Assembly: GCA_041650795.1 (NCBI GenBank)
Contig: JBAZKK010000002.1
Location: forward strand, 12,142 to 76,141
Direction of reading: 5' to 3'
Length of the DNA: 64,000 nucleotides
DNA from: JBAZKK01 sp041650795
GTDB lineage: Bacteria; Omnitrophota; Gorgyraeia; Gygaellales; Profunditerraquicolaceae
Shown: positions 15,591 to 23,737 of the stretch, piece by piece
Layout: every line of letters starts with the position of its first letter
How positions within the stretch are numbered: position 1 is the stretch's first letter
Made by a program: the position numbers and the translations under genes
Notes under the pieces: generated by a model
Seen by the model: only the letters and a program-made list of their open reading frames with translations
What the model was told of the DNA's origin: nothing
The model's database searches: none

Positions 15591-16874
15591 ATGCGCCTCG
15601 TGTATAATTTAATAGCCCTGGCAGTAACCCTGGCGTATCTTCCGGCGTATCTGGCGCGCCGTAAGTTCCATCGCGGTTTTCTGAGGCGCCTAGGCATCCT
15701 GCCTCAAGACCTAATGATGAAGCGGCCTATCTGGATCCATGCCGTCAGCCTCGGGGAGGCCAAGGCGGTCAGGACGCTGGTGGAGATACTGCGCAGCGTT
15801 TATCCCCAAAAGCAGTTTGTATTCTCGACGGTTACCACTACCGGCAATAAAATTGCCCGGGAGATGGCAAGGGAAGGGGATCTGGTAACTTATCTGCCGC
15901 TGGATTTTAGTTTTAGCGTAAGAAATACCATTGCCAGGATCAATCCGTGTATTTTTATTATTGCGGAGACCGAGATCTGGCCAAACCTTATTTCCTGTCT
16001 TTTCGGCAGAGGCATACCTGTCGTGATAGTCAACGGCAGAATATCGGACCGCTCCTTCAGGGGGTACCGCATCATAAAATTCCTCTTTGAGCCGATACTC
16101 AGGAAGGTCAGTCTTTTTTGCGTGCAGAGCGATAGCGATGCCGCCAGGTTTGTTGCCCTGGGAGTGGCCCCGCAGAATATCCGCGTAAGCGGCAATATGA
16201 AATTTGATATTGAGGATAACCCGCGCTTGGAAGATGACGCCGCCGGTTACCGCCGGAAACTGGGGCTTGGAGAAGGGGATAGGCTTTTGGTTTGCGGCTC
16301 TACCCATCCCGGTGAAGAGGAGCTTCTTCTGGATGTATACCGGCAGTTATCAGGAGATTACCGCCGTCTCCATCTTCTTCTTGCGCCGCGTCACCCTGAA
16401 AGGTCGGTGCAGGTAGGAGACCTTATACGCAAAGCGGGTTTCCAGCCTTCGGCGACTAGCCGTTTAGGGCAGGGAGGTTCAAAAGGAGAGAAGGTATTTA
16501 TCGTTGACAGCATAGGCGAGTTAATGGGGTATTATGCGGCAGCAGACCTGGTTTTCATCGGCGGCAGTCTTATAAAAAAAGGGGGGCACAACATACTGGA
16601 GCCGGCAGTGCTGGCAAAGCCGGTTATCTTCGGGCCTTATATGTTTAATTTCAGGGATATCGCCAGGATGTTTTTGGATAATCAGGCTGCGCTTTCAGTG
16701 CGCGGCAGCGGGGAATTAAAAACAAGACTTAAGGAATTATTGGATAATCCTGCGAAGGCCCTGCTTCTGGGAGTCCGCGGCAGGCAATTGATACTGGAGA
16801 ACCGCGGGGCGACCGGAAGGATCCTGAAAGAAATTGAATCTTTTCTCCCTGCCTCCGGATCGCCTCTTCATTAG
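15591..16874 (+). CDS. waaA: 3-deoxy-D-manno-octulosonic acid (KDO) transferase
   Basis: Inner-membrane GT30 enzyme that adds KDO from CMP-KDO to lipid IVA. The N-terminus has a hydrophobic membrane anchor (LVYNLIALAVTLAYLPAYLA). Family motifs are IWIHAVSLGEAKAVRTL, with the catalytic Glu, AETEIWPNLI, VIVNGRISDRS, SGNMKFD and the C-terminal GGHNILEPAVLAKPVIFGP. Length is 427 aa, standard. It opens the LPS region of the window, separated from lpxK by three other genes. One or two KDO additions cannot be predicted from sequence. Confidence 0.95.
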   Translation: MRLVYNLIALAVTLAYLPAYLARRKFHRGFLRRLGILPQDLMMKRPIWIHAVSLGEAKAVRTLVEILRSVYPQKQFVFSTVTTTGNKIAREMAREGDLVTYLPLDFSFSVRNTIARINPCIFIIAETEIWPNLISCLFGRGIPVVIVNGRISDRSFRGYRIIKFLFEPILRKVSLFCVQSDSDAARFVALGVAPQNIRVSGNMKFDIEDNPRLEDDAAGYRRKLGLGEGDRLLVCGSTHPGEEELLLDVYRQLSGDYRRLHLLLAPRHPERSVQVGDLIRKAGFQPSATSRLGQGGSKGEKVFIVDSIGELMGYYAAADLVFIGGSLIKKGGHNILEPAVLAKPVIFGPYMFNFRDIARMFLDNQAALSVRGSGELKTRLKELLDNPAKALLLGVRGRQLILENRGATGRILKEIESFLPASGSPLH

Positions 16875-16920
16875 GGCATAAACCGTTTTTTCTTCTAAAC
16901 TAAACAGGTTTTTTGCTAAT

Positions 16921-17856
16921 ATGGTCAGGATTATAAGAATAAGCTTACCGGTATTAATATTTGCTTTTTTCTCCGGGGGATATTCTTTGGCTGAAAATAA
17001 AGCAGAGAATCCGAGTGCCTCTACGCTTACGGAATTTCGGCAGGCCCTTCGCAAGATTGTTGTGGTAAAGGAGGAGAGGTTTGCCGGCGAATTCGATTCT
17101 TATGTGCGCTACATGCCTTCCAGCGGCGCTGCCGGGCAATCCGGAAAAGTGGGCGTGGTGGATTCGTTTTCAGAGTATAGCTACGAGACCAAGGCCTTTG
17201 GGAAGCTGCCGGTGGAGCTTGTATTGGGAACCGAATATATGGGGATAAAGAATAGTACCGCGGTAAAGCTCCCATCGCATCTGACCTCCGTATCTTTTGG
17301 CGCCGAAACCGTAGTTCCATTTTTCAATATCAGTAAGGTTTATTTTTCGGCAGGCCTGGCCTCTTTATTTACCGGAGACGGTTGGAGCTTCCATTCGTCT
17401 TCTTTCAGGATACCGCAGCGTTACTTCTTGATTTACCAGCCGAACGAACAATTAACATTAGTATGCGGGATAGGGGTGTGGCCGGATTATAAGGAGACAG
17501 TTTGGCCGATTGCAGGATTTATCTATAAGCCTAACGAGAAGCTTGTCTTTAACCTTGTGCCTAAGGAGCCCGAGATCTCCTATGCCGTAGATGAAAGGTT
17601 AACTATTTTTGCGCAGGGGGATATGTCGCAGAGCGAATACGAGGTTAAGCAGGGCCAGCGCAAGAATGCGGTATTGGAGTATAACGAGATACGCCTCGGA
17701 GCAGGCGCAAGGTATAAATTCAACCGTCACCTTAAATGTTCTGTTTCGGCCGGCAGCATATTTGACCGCTCTATTAAGTACCGTGATGATAGCCTGGGCA
17801 AGGTGGCGGTCAAGAACGGCTTCTATACAGAATTCCGGATGGACCTTGGTTTCTGA
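16921..17856 (+). CDS. Predicted outer-membrane beta-barrel protein
   Basis: 311 aa with a signal peptide (IRISLPVLIFAFFSGGYSLA, cleavage probably before ENK). The mature protein alternates short amphipathic strands with turns (for example LPVELVLGTEYMGI, VYFSAGLASLF, LTLVCGIGVWP) and ends in FYTEFRMDLGF, a terminal Phe of the type recognised by the BAM complex. I infer an outer-membrane barrel of about ten to twelve strands. No named family is recognised with confidence (it could be DUF6268-like). No ribosome-binding site is obvious at ATG 16921. Its position between waaA and lpxK suggests an envelope role. Confidence 0.7.
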   Translation: MVRIIRISLPVLIFAFFSGGYSLAENKAENPSASTLTEFRQALRKIVVVKEERFAGEFDSYVRYMPSSGAAGQSGKVGVVDSFSEYSYETKAFGKLPVELVLGTEYMGIKNSTAVKLPSHLTSVSFGAETVVPFFNISKVYFSAGLASLFTGDGWSFHSSSFRIPQRYFLIYQPNEQLTLVCGIGVWPDYKETVWPIAGFIYKPNEKLVFNLVPKEPEISYAVDERLTIFAQGDMSQSEYEVKQGQRKNAVLEYNEIRLGAGARYKFNRHLKCSVSAGSIFDRSIKYRDDSLGKVAVKNGFYTEFRMDLGF

Positions 17857-17938
17857 TGCCTCATTGTTACCTGTCATTCAACCCTGCCCACCGCCTTTCC
17901 TTAATAATATAGGGTTTTATCTCTAATGCGTTGTGTGT

Positions 17939-17944
17939 TATAAT
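17939..17944 (+). promoter_or_regulatory. Candidate -10 element with a very short leader
   Basis: A consensus TATAAT lies 15 nt before the ATG of the DUF1805 gene. The matching -35 position holds a poor TTTATC (17916-17921), with 17-nt spacing. If used, the transcript would start only about 9 nt before the ATG, so the mRNA would be nearly leaderless, consistent with the missing Shine-Dalgarno. Confidence 0.45.
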
Positions 17945-17959
17945 ATTAACCTGGCTAAG

Positions 17960-18250
17960 ATGTTAAAATACAAGAAGATAAAGATTGGCAAAGGGTTTAT
18001 AGAGACACTCGTAATGGATCTCGCCAAAAAGCGCCTTATAGTTTTAAGAGGCAGGTACGGGTATGTCATGTGCGGTTACCTTAACCTTAAGGCCGCCCGG
18101 AATTTTAATGATGCGGCGGCAAAAATCACGGGCGTCTCTAATATTAAAGGGGCCTTAAAGGCAAAGGTATTCGCCAGCACCCCCCGGGCGCGGAGGCTTG
18201 GGGTATATCCCGGTCAGCCGATAAGGGAAGCGTTAAAGCTCATGGCCTGA
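17960..18250 (+). CDS. DUF1805 (YunC-like) protein
   Basis: 96 aa from ATG 17960. It fits DUF1805: VMDLAKKRLIVLRGRYGYVM, CGYLNLKAARNF, AAAKITGVS and RARRLGVYPGQPIREAL near the end. Homologues include Bacillus YunC and archaeal proteins; the biochemical function is unknown to me. A start upstream at GTG 17933 is in frame but would lie inside the candidate promoter. It shares one base with the following YjbQ gene, so the two are translationally coupled. Confidence 0.8.
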   Translation: MLKYKKIKIGKGFIETLVMDLAKKRLIVLRGRYGYVMCGYLNLKAARNFNDAAAKITGVSNIKGALKAKVFASTPRARRLGVYPGQPIREALKLMA

Positions 18251-18669
18251 TGAAGATTATTAACGAAAAGATCTCCCTTAACACCAAGGGAAACCCCGAC
18301 CTTCTCGATATTACCGCAGATATCAAGAGGATCCTTGACTCGACCAACCTTAAGCGGGGCAGCGTTACGGTTTTTGCGGTCGGCTCCACCGCAGCCATTA
18401 CCACCTTTGAATACGAGCCCGGACTCCTTCAGGATATGCAGGATATCTACGAGAAGCTCGTTCCTCGCCGCAAGGGTTATTATCACGATGATACCTGGGG
18501 GGATGCCAATGGTTTCAGCCATCTGCGCGCTGCCTTGCAGGGGCCATCTTTGACCATTCCCTTTGACGAAGGGAAACTTCTGCTGGGGACCTGGCAACAG
18601 GTAGTGCTGGCCGAATTTGACAATCGGCCGCGTAAACGCCAGGTGTTAATTCAGATTATAGGTGAATAA
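18250..18669 (+). CDS. YjbQ family protein (UPF0047)
   Basis: 139 aa protein of the YjbQ/UPF0047 family, small trimeric proteins for which secondary thiamine-phosphate synthase activity has been reported in E. coli. Typical features are FAVGSTAAITTFEYEPGLL, DDTWGDANGFSHLRAALQGP, LGTWQQVVLAEFDNRPR and the terminal RQVLIQIIGE. The conserved histidine (FSHLRAAL) and acidic residues of the putative metal site are present. Its stop is separated by 1 nt from the lpxK ATG, so it belongs to the lpxK transcript although its role there is unclear. Confidence 0.92.
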   Translation: MKIINEKISLNTKGNPDLLDITADIKRILDSTNLKRGSVTVFAVGSTAAITTFEYEPGLLQDMQDIYEKLVPRRKGYYHDDTWGDANGFSHLRAALQGPSLTIPFDEGKLLLGTWQQVVLAEFDNRPRKRQVLIQIIGE

Positions 18670-18670
18670 A

Positions 18671-19744
18671 ATGCGCAATTACCTCTATCGTCTTGCTACG
18701 GATTCATCAGGCGGAATCATTGCCGGGTTTATGAAGGCGTTGCTTTGGGTATTATCATGGTTTTATGGGCTGGTGGTGCGGGTTCTGATTTTCATGCGCT
18801 CGCGCAGACCTAAAAAAGCGGGATGTCTGGTTGTCAGCGTCGGAAATATTACGGTAGGGGGCACAGGCAAGACAAGCCTGGTGGAGTTCATATGCCGTTA
18901 CCTTAAGGACAACGGCCGCAAACCAGCAGTGCTCACCCGCGGTTACAAGAAGCCCCGTCTGGCAGGCCGCAGGCCGCAGTGCGCTTATGAAACTATGGGG
19001 GACGAGCCGTATATGCTGCAGAGGAACCTCAAGGATGTCTTGGTGATAGTTGACGCCGATCGCTTGCGCGGGGCCAGGCAGGCGCACGATTACTACGGGG
19101 TTGATACGGTAGTGCTGGATGACGGCTTCCAACAATGGGGAATCAAGAAGGATCTGGATATAGTCGCTATCGACGCAACAGACCCTTTCGGTAATCGTAA
19201 TATGCTTCCCCGTGGAATCCTGCGCGAACCGCTTTCTTCCCTCAGGCGCGCGGATATACTAGTATTGACCAAGACGAACCTTAACCCCGATAACCAGGAT
19301 ATCAAGGATTTTTTAAGCGGCATAAATCCCCGCGCCTTCATCGCAGAGAGTATTCATCAGCCGCTAGGGTGTTATCTCCTGGGTAGAGAGAACGATATGC
19401 TGGGGGCGGATTTTCTTAAGGGCAAGACGCTGGCTTTATTTTCAGGTATTGCCGACCCCGATTCATTCGAAAACCTGGTTTTAAGCCTGGGCGCCCAGGT
19501 GGGGCTCGCCTTTACTTTTGACGACCATCACCGTTATACCAAGAGCGACATCGATGGCATAATGGCTGCAAGCCGCCAGAAAGGCATCTCTACCATCGTT
19601 ACCACCGAGAAGGATGCCGTGAGGCTGCGGCAGGTTTGCGCCGGTCCAGGCAATACGCAGATACTGGTGTTACGTATCGGATTGAAGATTACGCATAATG
19701 AAAAAGGACTACTGGATAGATTACTTGGGATATACCGCCCTTAA
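18671..19744 (+). CDS. lpxK: Tetraacyldisaccharide 4'-kinase (lipid A)
   Basis: Membrane-associated kinase that phosphorylates the 4' position of the lipid A disaccharide precursor. The P-loop is VGNITVGGTGKTSLVEF, followed by VLTRGYKKP, MGDEPYMLQRN, VIVDADRLRGA and VLDDGFQQWGIKKDLDIVAI, all family hallmarks. The N-terminus has a hydrophobic helix. ATG 18671 is chosen, 5 nt after AGGTGA; a GTG at 18662 is also in frame but overlaps YjbQ. The C-terminus overlaps the following acyltransferase gene by 47 nt. Confidence 0.95.
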   Translation: MRNYLYRLATDSSGGIIAGFMKALLWVLSWFYGLVVRVLIFMRSRRPKKAGCLVVSVGNITVGGTGKTSLVEFICRYLKDNGRKPAVLTRGYKKPRLAGRRPQCAYETMGDEPYMLQRNLKDVLVIVDADRLRGARQAHDYYGVDTVVLDDGFQQWGIKKDLDIVAIDATDPFGNRNMLPRGILREPLSSLRRADILVLTKTNLNPDNQDIKDFLSGINPRAFIAESIHQPLGCYLLGRENDMLGADFLKGKTLALFSGIADPDSFENLVLSLGAQVGLAFTFDDHHRYTKSDIDGIMAASRQKGISTIVTTEKDAVRLRQVCAGPGNTQILVLRIGLKITHNEKGLLDRLLGIYRP

Positions 19745-21644
19745 GCTGCTGGGGCCGTTGATCCGCGCTCTCCCCGTGTTTTTTAGTTTTTTTATCGGCC
19801 GGCGGCTCGGAGATTTGTTTTACTGCCTGGACAGCCGCCACCGCGCCCTAGTCTATTCAAATATCAAAAGGGCTTTGGGGGATAGCCTACCTTGCTGCCG
19901 CATAAAAAAGATTACCCGCGAGTTCTATCAGGCCTACGGACAGAATTTCATTGAGATATTCCTGATACCGCGCATCGACCATGCCTACATCGATAAGTAC
20001 GTCAGTTTCGAAGGGCTCTCTTTTATCAAGGATGCCGTTGCGCGCGGCAAGGGGCAGATATTTCTCGGCGTTCACGCCGGCAGCTGGGAATTATCCTCGT
20101 TGTTCTGCATGAGGTTCGGGATTGCCTACAACATCTTTGTGCGTAACCAGAGATATCCGCGCCTTGGGCAGCTGCTGGATTCTTACCGCACCCAAAAAGG
20201 GGCGCGCATGATTAAGAAGGAAAACGAGCTGCGCCAGCTCATCCGCGTATTTGGGGATAACGAGGCGGTAGGGATGAGCCTGGACCAGGGGGGCAGGGAA
20301 GGGATGCTTTTGGATTTTTTCGGCAGGGACGCTTCTTTTGCCACCGGAGCCGTAAGGCTGGCGCTTAAATATAATCTAGCTATTGTCCCTACGTTTAATA
20401 CTAGGGTTAAGGGGCCCTACCTAAAGTTTATGCTGGGTCCGATATTTGAGGTCCAAAGGAGTGGAGATATTGAGAATGATGTCCGGCATAACCTTAAGCG
20501 CTTAGTTGCCTTCTACGAGGACTACATACGCAAATACCCCAAGGATTATCTTTGGTCCTATAAGGTATGGAAATATAGCTTAAAGAGAGAAATCATTATT
20601 TTGAGCGACGGCAAAACAGGCCACCTCAGGCAATCCCAGGCGCTGGCGCGGATTGCCGGGAATTTCCTGGCATCCCGCGGGTTTACGGCAAGCATCGTTA
20701 TCAGAGAGGTAAAATTCAGAAGCCCCCGGCACATCCTTTTTTTAAAGCTTAAAACCATGTTTTCGGGCAGGTACAGCTGCCAGGGGAGCTTATGCCGCTT
20801 AAAGAATGCGCTTACCTCCGATGCCTACCAGGGGTTAATGATGCAGTCTCCGGATATTGTTGTATCCTGCGGTTCGTCGCTGGCTGCGCTTAACTGGCAT
20901 ATTGCGCGGGAAAACCTTGCCAGGTCCATCGTGATTATGAGGCCGTCGTTGGTGAGTCCCAGGAAATTTGATTTGACGGTTGTACCGCAGCACGACCTTC
21001 CAAGGCCCGCTAAAAATCTGGTAATAACCCGGGGCGCCCTGAATATGGTTGACGCTGATTATTTACGGATGCAAGGCGGCATGCTAAGGCAGTATCTTAG
21101 GGATAAGGCGGTTTCTGAGCCATGTATCGGCGTCTTCTTCGGCGGCGACAGCAAGGGTTTTTCTCTTGACGCAACGCTGGTATCCGAGGTTATCCGTCAG
21201 CTCAAGGATGCGGTAGCGGGCTTGGGCGCCGACATACTCGTGACTACCTCCAGGCGCACCTCGCCCGAGATCGAAGGGTTAGTCAAAAACGAATTTAAGG
21301 ATTATCCTCCCTGTAAATTCCTGGTGATTGCAGGCGAGGAAAACCACGATTTGGCTGTCGGCGGCATATTGTCTTTGAGTTCGCTTTTGGTAGTTTCTCC
21401 GGAGAGCATCTCCATGATATCGGAGGCGGTCAACAGCGGCAAATACGTCGTGGTCTTTGATGCCCGCGGTTTAAGCTTAAGGCACCGCAGGTTTCTTGAT
21501 TCCGCATCAGCCCGTAGGCATATTTACCTTTCCGGCGCATCTTCCCTGGCCAGCTTTATCGGCAGCCTCTGGAAGGATAAGCCGGGGGTTTGTGTCTGGA
21601 ATGATAAAGATCTCGTAAGAGAAGCCCTGGAGAGGGTTTTATAA
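19698..21644 (+). CDS. Lipid A acyltransferase (LpxL/HtrB-like) fused to ELM1/DUF1022 domain
   Basis: 648 aa fusion. Residues about 1-295 are a lysophospholipid-type acyltransferase of the LpxL/LpxM group with the HX4E motif HAGSWE (His126, Glu131), LDQGGREGMLLDFFGR and AIVPTFNTRVKGPYLKF. Residues about 297-648 match the mitochondrial-fission ELM1-like family (DUF1022), a GT-B-like fold, starting REIIILSDGKTGHLRQSQAL, with GVFFGGDSKGF, TSRRTSPE and VVSPESISMISEAVNSGKYV. The acyltransferase presumably adds a secondary acyl chain to KDO-lipid IVA. The second half may be a glycosyltransferase acting on the same lipid, which is inference. The start lies 47 nt inside lpxK. Confidence 0.87.
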   Translation: MKKDYWIDYLGYTALKLLGPLIRALPVFFSFFIGRRLGDLFYCLDSRHRALVYSNIKRALGDSLPCCRIKKITREFYQAYGQNFIEIFLIPRIDHAYIDKYVSFEGLSFIKDAVARGKGQIFLGVHAGSWELSSLFCMRFGIAYNIFVRNQRYPRLGQLLDSYRTQKGARMIKKENELRQLIRVFGDNEAVGMSLDQGGREGMLLDFFGRDASFATGAVRLALKYNLAIVPTFNTRVKGPYLKFMLGPIFEVQRSGDIENDVRHNLKRLVAFYEDYIRKYPKDYLWSYKVWKYSLKREIIILSDGKTGHLRQSQALARIAGNFLASRGFTASIVIREVKFRSPRHILFLKLKTMFSGRYSCQGSLCRLKNALTSDAYQGLMMQSPDIVVSCGSSLAALNWHIARENLARSIVIMRPSLVSPRKFDLTVVPQHDLPRPAKNLVITRGALNMVDADYLRMQGGMLRQYLRDKAVSEPCIGVFFGGDSKGFSLDATLVSEVIRQLKDAVAGLGADILVTTSRRTSPEIEGLVKNEFKDYPPCKFLVIAGEENHDLAVGGILSLSSLLVVSPESISMISEAVNSGKYVVVFDARGLSLRHRRFLDSASARRHIYLSGASSLASFIGSLWKDKPGVCVWNDKDLVREALERVL

Positions 21645-21646
21645 TC

Positions 21647-23737
21647 ATGAATATACTGCAGGTATTGCCGGAACTTAATGTCGGCGGCGTGGAGAGCGGG
21701 ACCCTGGATCTAGCCAGGCACTTGGTGAAGACCGGGCATAAGGCAGTGGTGGTTTCCCACGGCGGCGGATTAGTGAAAAACATAGAAGCAGCCGGAGCCA
21801 TCCATTATACCCTGCCGGTACACAAGAAATCTCTTTTTTCAATGATGAAGATGGTTTTGAGGCTTGCCGAGATTATCAGGAAGGAAAAGATTGATATCGT
21901 GCACGCCCGTTCGCGCGTGCCGGCCTGGATTGCATATTTTGCCTGCCGCCGCACCAGGACCGTCTTCATTACTACCTGCCACGGTTATTATAAAAGGCAT
22001 CCTTTTAGCTATGTGATGGGTTGGGGCAAGAGGGTGATTGTTTTAAGCAATGTCATAGGCAGGCACATGATTGACGATTTCGCAGTGCCCCACGAAAGAA
22101 TCAGGTTCATACCGCGCAGCGTAGATCTCCAGAGATTTAAGTATATAAGCCCCGATACTAAAAGGAAGCAGGATTTTAACGTCGGCATTATCGGCAGGAT
22201 TACTCCTCTCAAGGGCCACCTTCATTTTATCAAGGCGATGAGTAAGGTTGCCCGCCAGATTCCCCGCCTGCGCATCTGGATTGTCGGCGATGCCCCGGCA
22301 TCCAAGGAGACCTACCGTGAGGAGGTGCAGGTCCTGGTGCGGCGGCTCGGGCTCTGGCACTGCACTGAATTTCTCGGCATCCAGAGGGATATCCCGGCAA
22401 TTATGGCGCAACTGGATACGCTGGTCTTGGCTACCACTACGCACGAGGCCTTCGGTAGGGTGATCGTGGAAGCGCAGGCAGCAGGGGTGCCGGTAGTAGC
22501 GACAAAGGTCGGGGGGGTAGTGGATATCATCGAAGATAACAAGACCGGTTTACTGGTGGCACCGGCTGAAGATGATGATATGGCGGAGGCGGTCCTAAAG
22601 ATTTACCGTGACCCGGAATTAGCTGCGGGACTGGCCGAGCGCGCCTACCGCAAGATTGAAGAGAAATACCGGGTAGAATTGATGGTAAAAAACACCATGG
22701 ATGTTTACATGGAAGCCCTCGATAGTTTTAAGGCGCTGGTTATGAAGTTCAGTTCGGTGGGAGACGTAATCCTTTCGGTTCCGGCAATCCGCGCCATCAA
22801 AGAAAAGTTCGGCAGGCATTATAAACTCAGCTGTTTGGTAGGGGAGCCTTCGAAGGACGTATTGATGCGATGCCCTTACATTGACGAATTACTGGTGTGC
22901 GATTTCAAGAACCGCGACGCGGGGGCAAGGGGTCTGGCGGGATTGGGGCGCATGTTGAGAAAGAGGAGTTTCGATATGGTAGTAGACCTGCAGAATAACC
23001 GCAAGAGCCATATCCTGGCGGCGTTGAGTATGAGCCCGGACCGCTATGGTTGGGATAACAGGAAGTTGGGTTTTCTTCTAAACCACCGCCTTAAGGATAA
23101 GAGGACCTTGACGGAACCGATAAGGCATCAGTTTATGGTTTTGAATATGTTAGGCATTGAATTAGAAGATGCGCATCTAGAATTGTGGCCGTCTGAAGAG
23201 GACCGGCGTTACGTAGATGAGTTTTTGGACTCGCAGTGGCTAAGCGCAAAACAGGCGCTGGTAGGGGTGAATATTAGTGCCAGCAGCCGCTGGCTTACCA
23301 AGGACTGGCCGCTGGAGCATATTGCCGGGTTATGCGAGGAATTAAAAAAACAGGATACACGCGTAGTAGTAACGGGGACGTCCGAGGATATCCCCCAGGC
23401 GATGGTGCTTTTGGGGATGACGCGGGATGCCAGGCCCATCAATGCCTGCGGTAAGACTACCATAAACCAGCTCGCCTGCCTCATAAAGAGATGCAGCGTT
23501 TACATATCTTCTGATTCCGCTCCGCTGCATGTGGCAGCCGCAGCCGGCACCCCCTTCATTGCGCTCTTCGGCCCGACTGACCCCAGGAGGCACCTCCCGC
23601 CGGCTGAGAATTTTGTCGTGATACGAAAAGAATTGAGTTGCGGCCCCTGCTATAAATCGAAATGCCGCAGGCCCAGATGCATGCAGTTGATACGGCCCGA
23701 AGAGGTACTGGAGGCCGCCGGGGAATTTTTAAAATGA
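21647..23737 (+). CDS. Fused glycosyltransferase: GT4 (N-terminal) plus GT9 heptosyltransferase (C-terminal)
   Basis: 696 aa. Residues 1 to about 360 are a GT4 enzyme (LQVLPELNVGGVESGTLDLA at the N-terminus; GRITPLKGHLHFIKA; the E-x7-E motif in EAFGRVIVEAQAAGVPVVAT). From Met366 (base 22742) a complete GT9 domain follows, starting MKFSSVGDVILSVPAIRAIK and including VDLQNNRKSHILA, SSDSAPLHVAAAAGTPFIAL and a C-terminal four-cysteine tail CGPCYKSKCRRPRC. Both active-site signatures look intact. It probably adds two successive sugars, one of them a heptose, to the LPS core. Met366 could also be an internal start giving a separate GT9 protein. Confidence 0.9.
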   Translation: MNILQVLPELNVGGVESGTLDLARHLVKTGHKAVVVSHGGGLVKNIEAAGAIHYTLPVHKKSLFSMMKMVLRLAEIIRKEKIDIVHARSRVPAWIAYFACRRTRTVFITTCHGYYKRHPFSYVMGWGKRVIVLSNVIGRHMIDDFAVPHERIRFIPRSVDLQRFKYISPDTKRKQDFNVGIIGRITPLKGHLHFIKAMSKVARQIPRLRIWIVGDAPASKETYREEVQVLVRRLGLWHCTEFLGIQRDIPAIMAQLDTLVLATTTHEAFGRVIVEAQAAGVPVVATKVGGVVDIIEDNKTGLLVAPAEDDDMAEAVLKIYRDPELAAGLAERAYRKIEEKYRVELMVKNTMDVYMEALDSFKALVMKFSSVGDVILSVPAIRAIKEKFGRHYKLSCLVGEPSKDVLMRCPYIDELLVCDFKNRDAGARGLAGLGRMLRKRSFDMVVDLQNNRKSHILAALSMSPDRYGWDNRKLGFLLNHRLKDKRTLTEPIRHQFMVLNMLGIELEDAHLELWPSEEDRRYVDEFLDSQWLSAKQALVGVNISASSRWLTKDWPLEHIAGLCEELKKQDTRVVVTGTSEDIPQAMVLLGMTRDARPINACGKTTINQLACLIKRCSVYISSDSAPLHVAAAAGTPFIALFGPTDPRRHLPPAENFVVIRKELSCGPCYKSKCRRPRCMQLIRPEEVLEAAGEFLK

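Noticed and set aside
15711..16307. Long antisense open frame inside waaA.
   Set aside because: No ribosome-binding site or recognised motif; waaA on the other strand is certain.
16875..16915. Terminator after waaA.
   Set aside because: AAACC/GGTTT gives only a 5-bp stem with a long A/T loop, although followed by T's; too weak to call.
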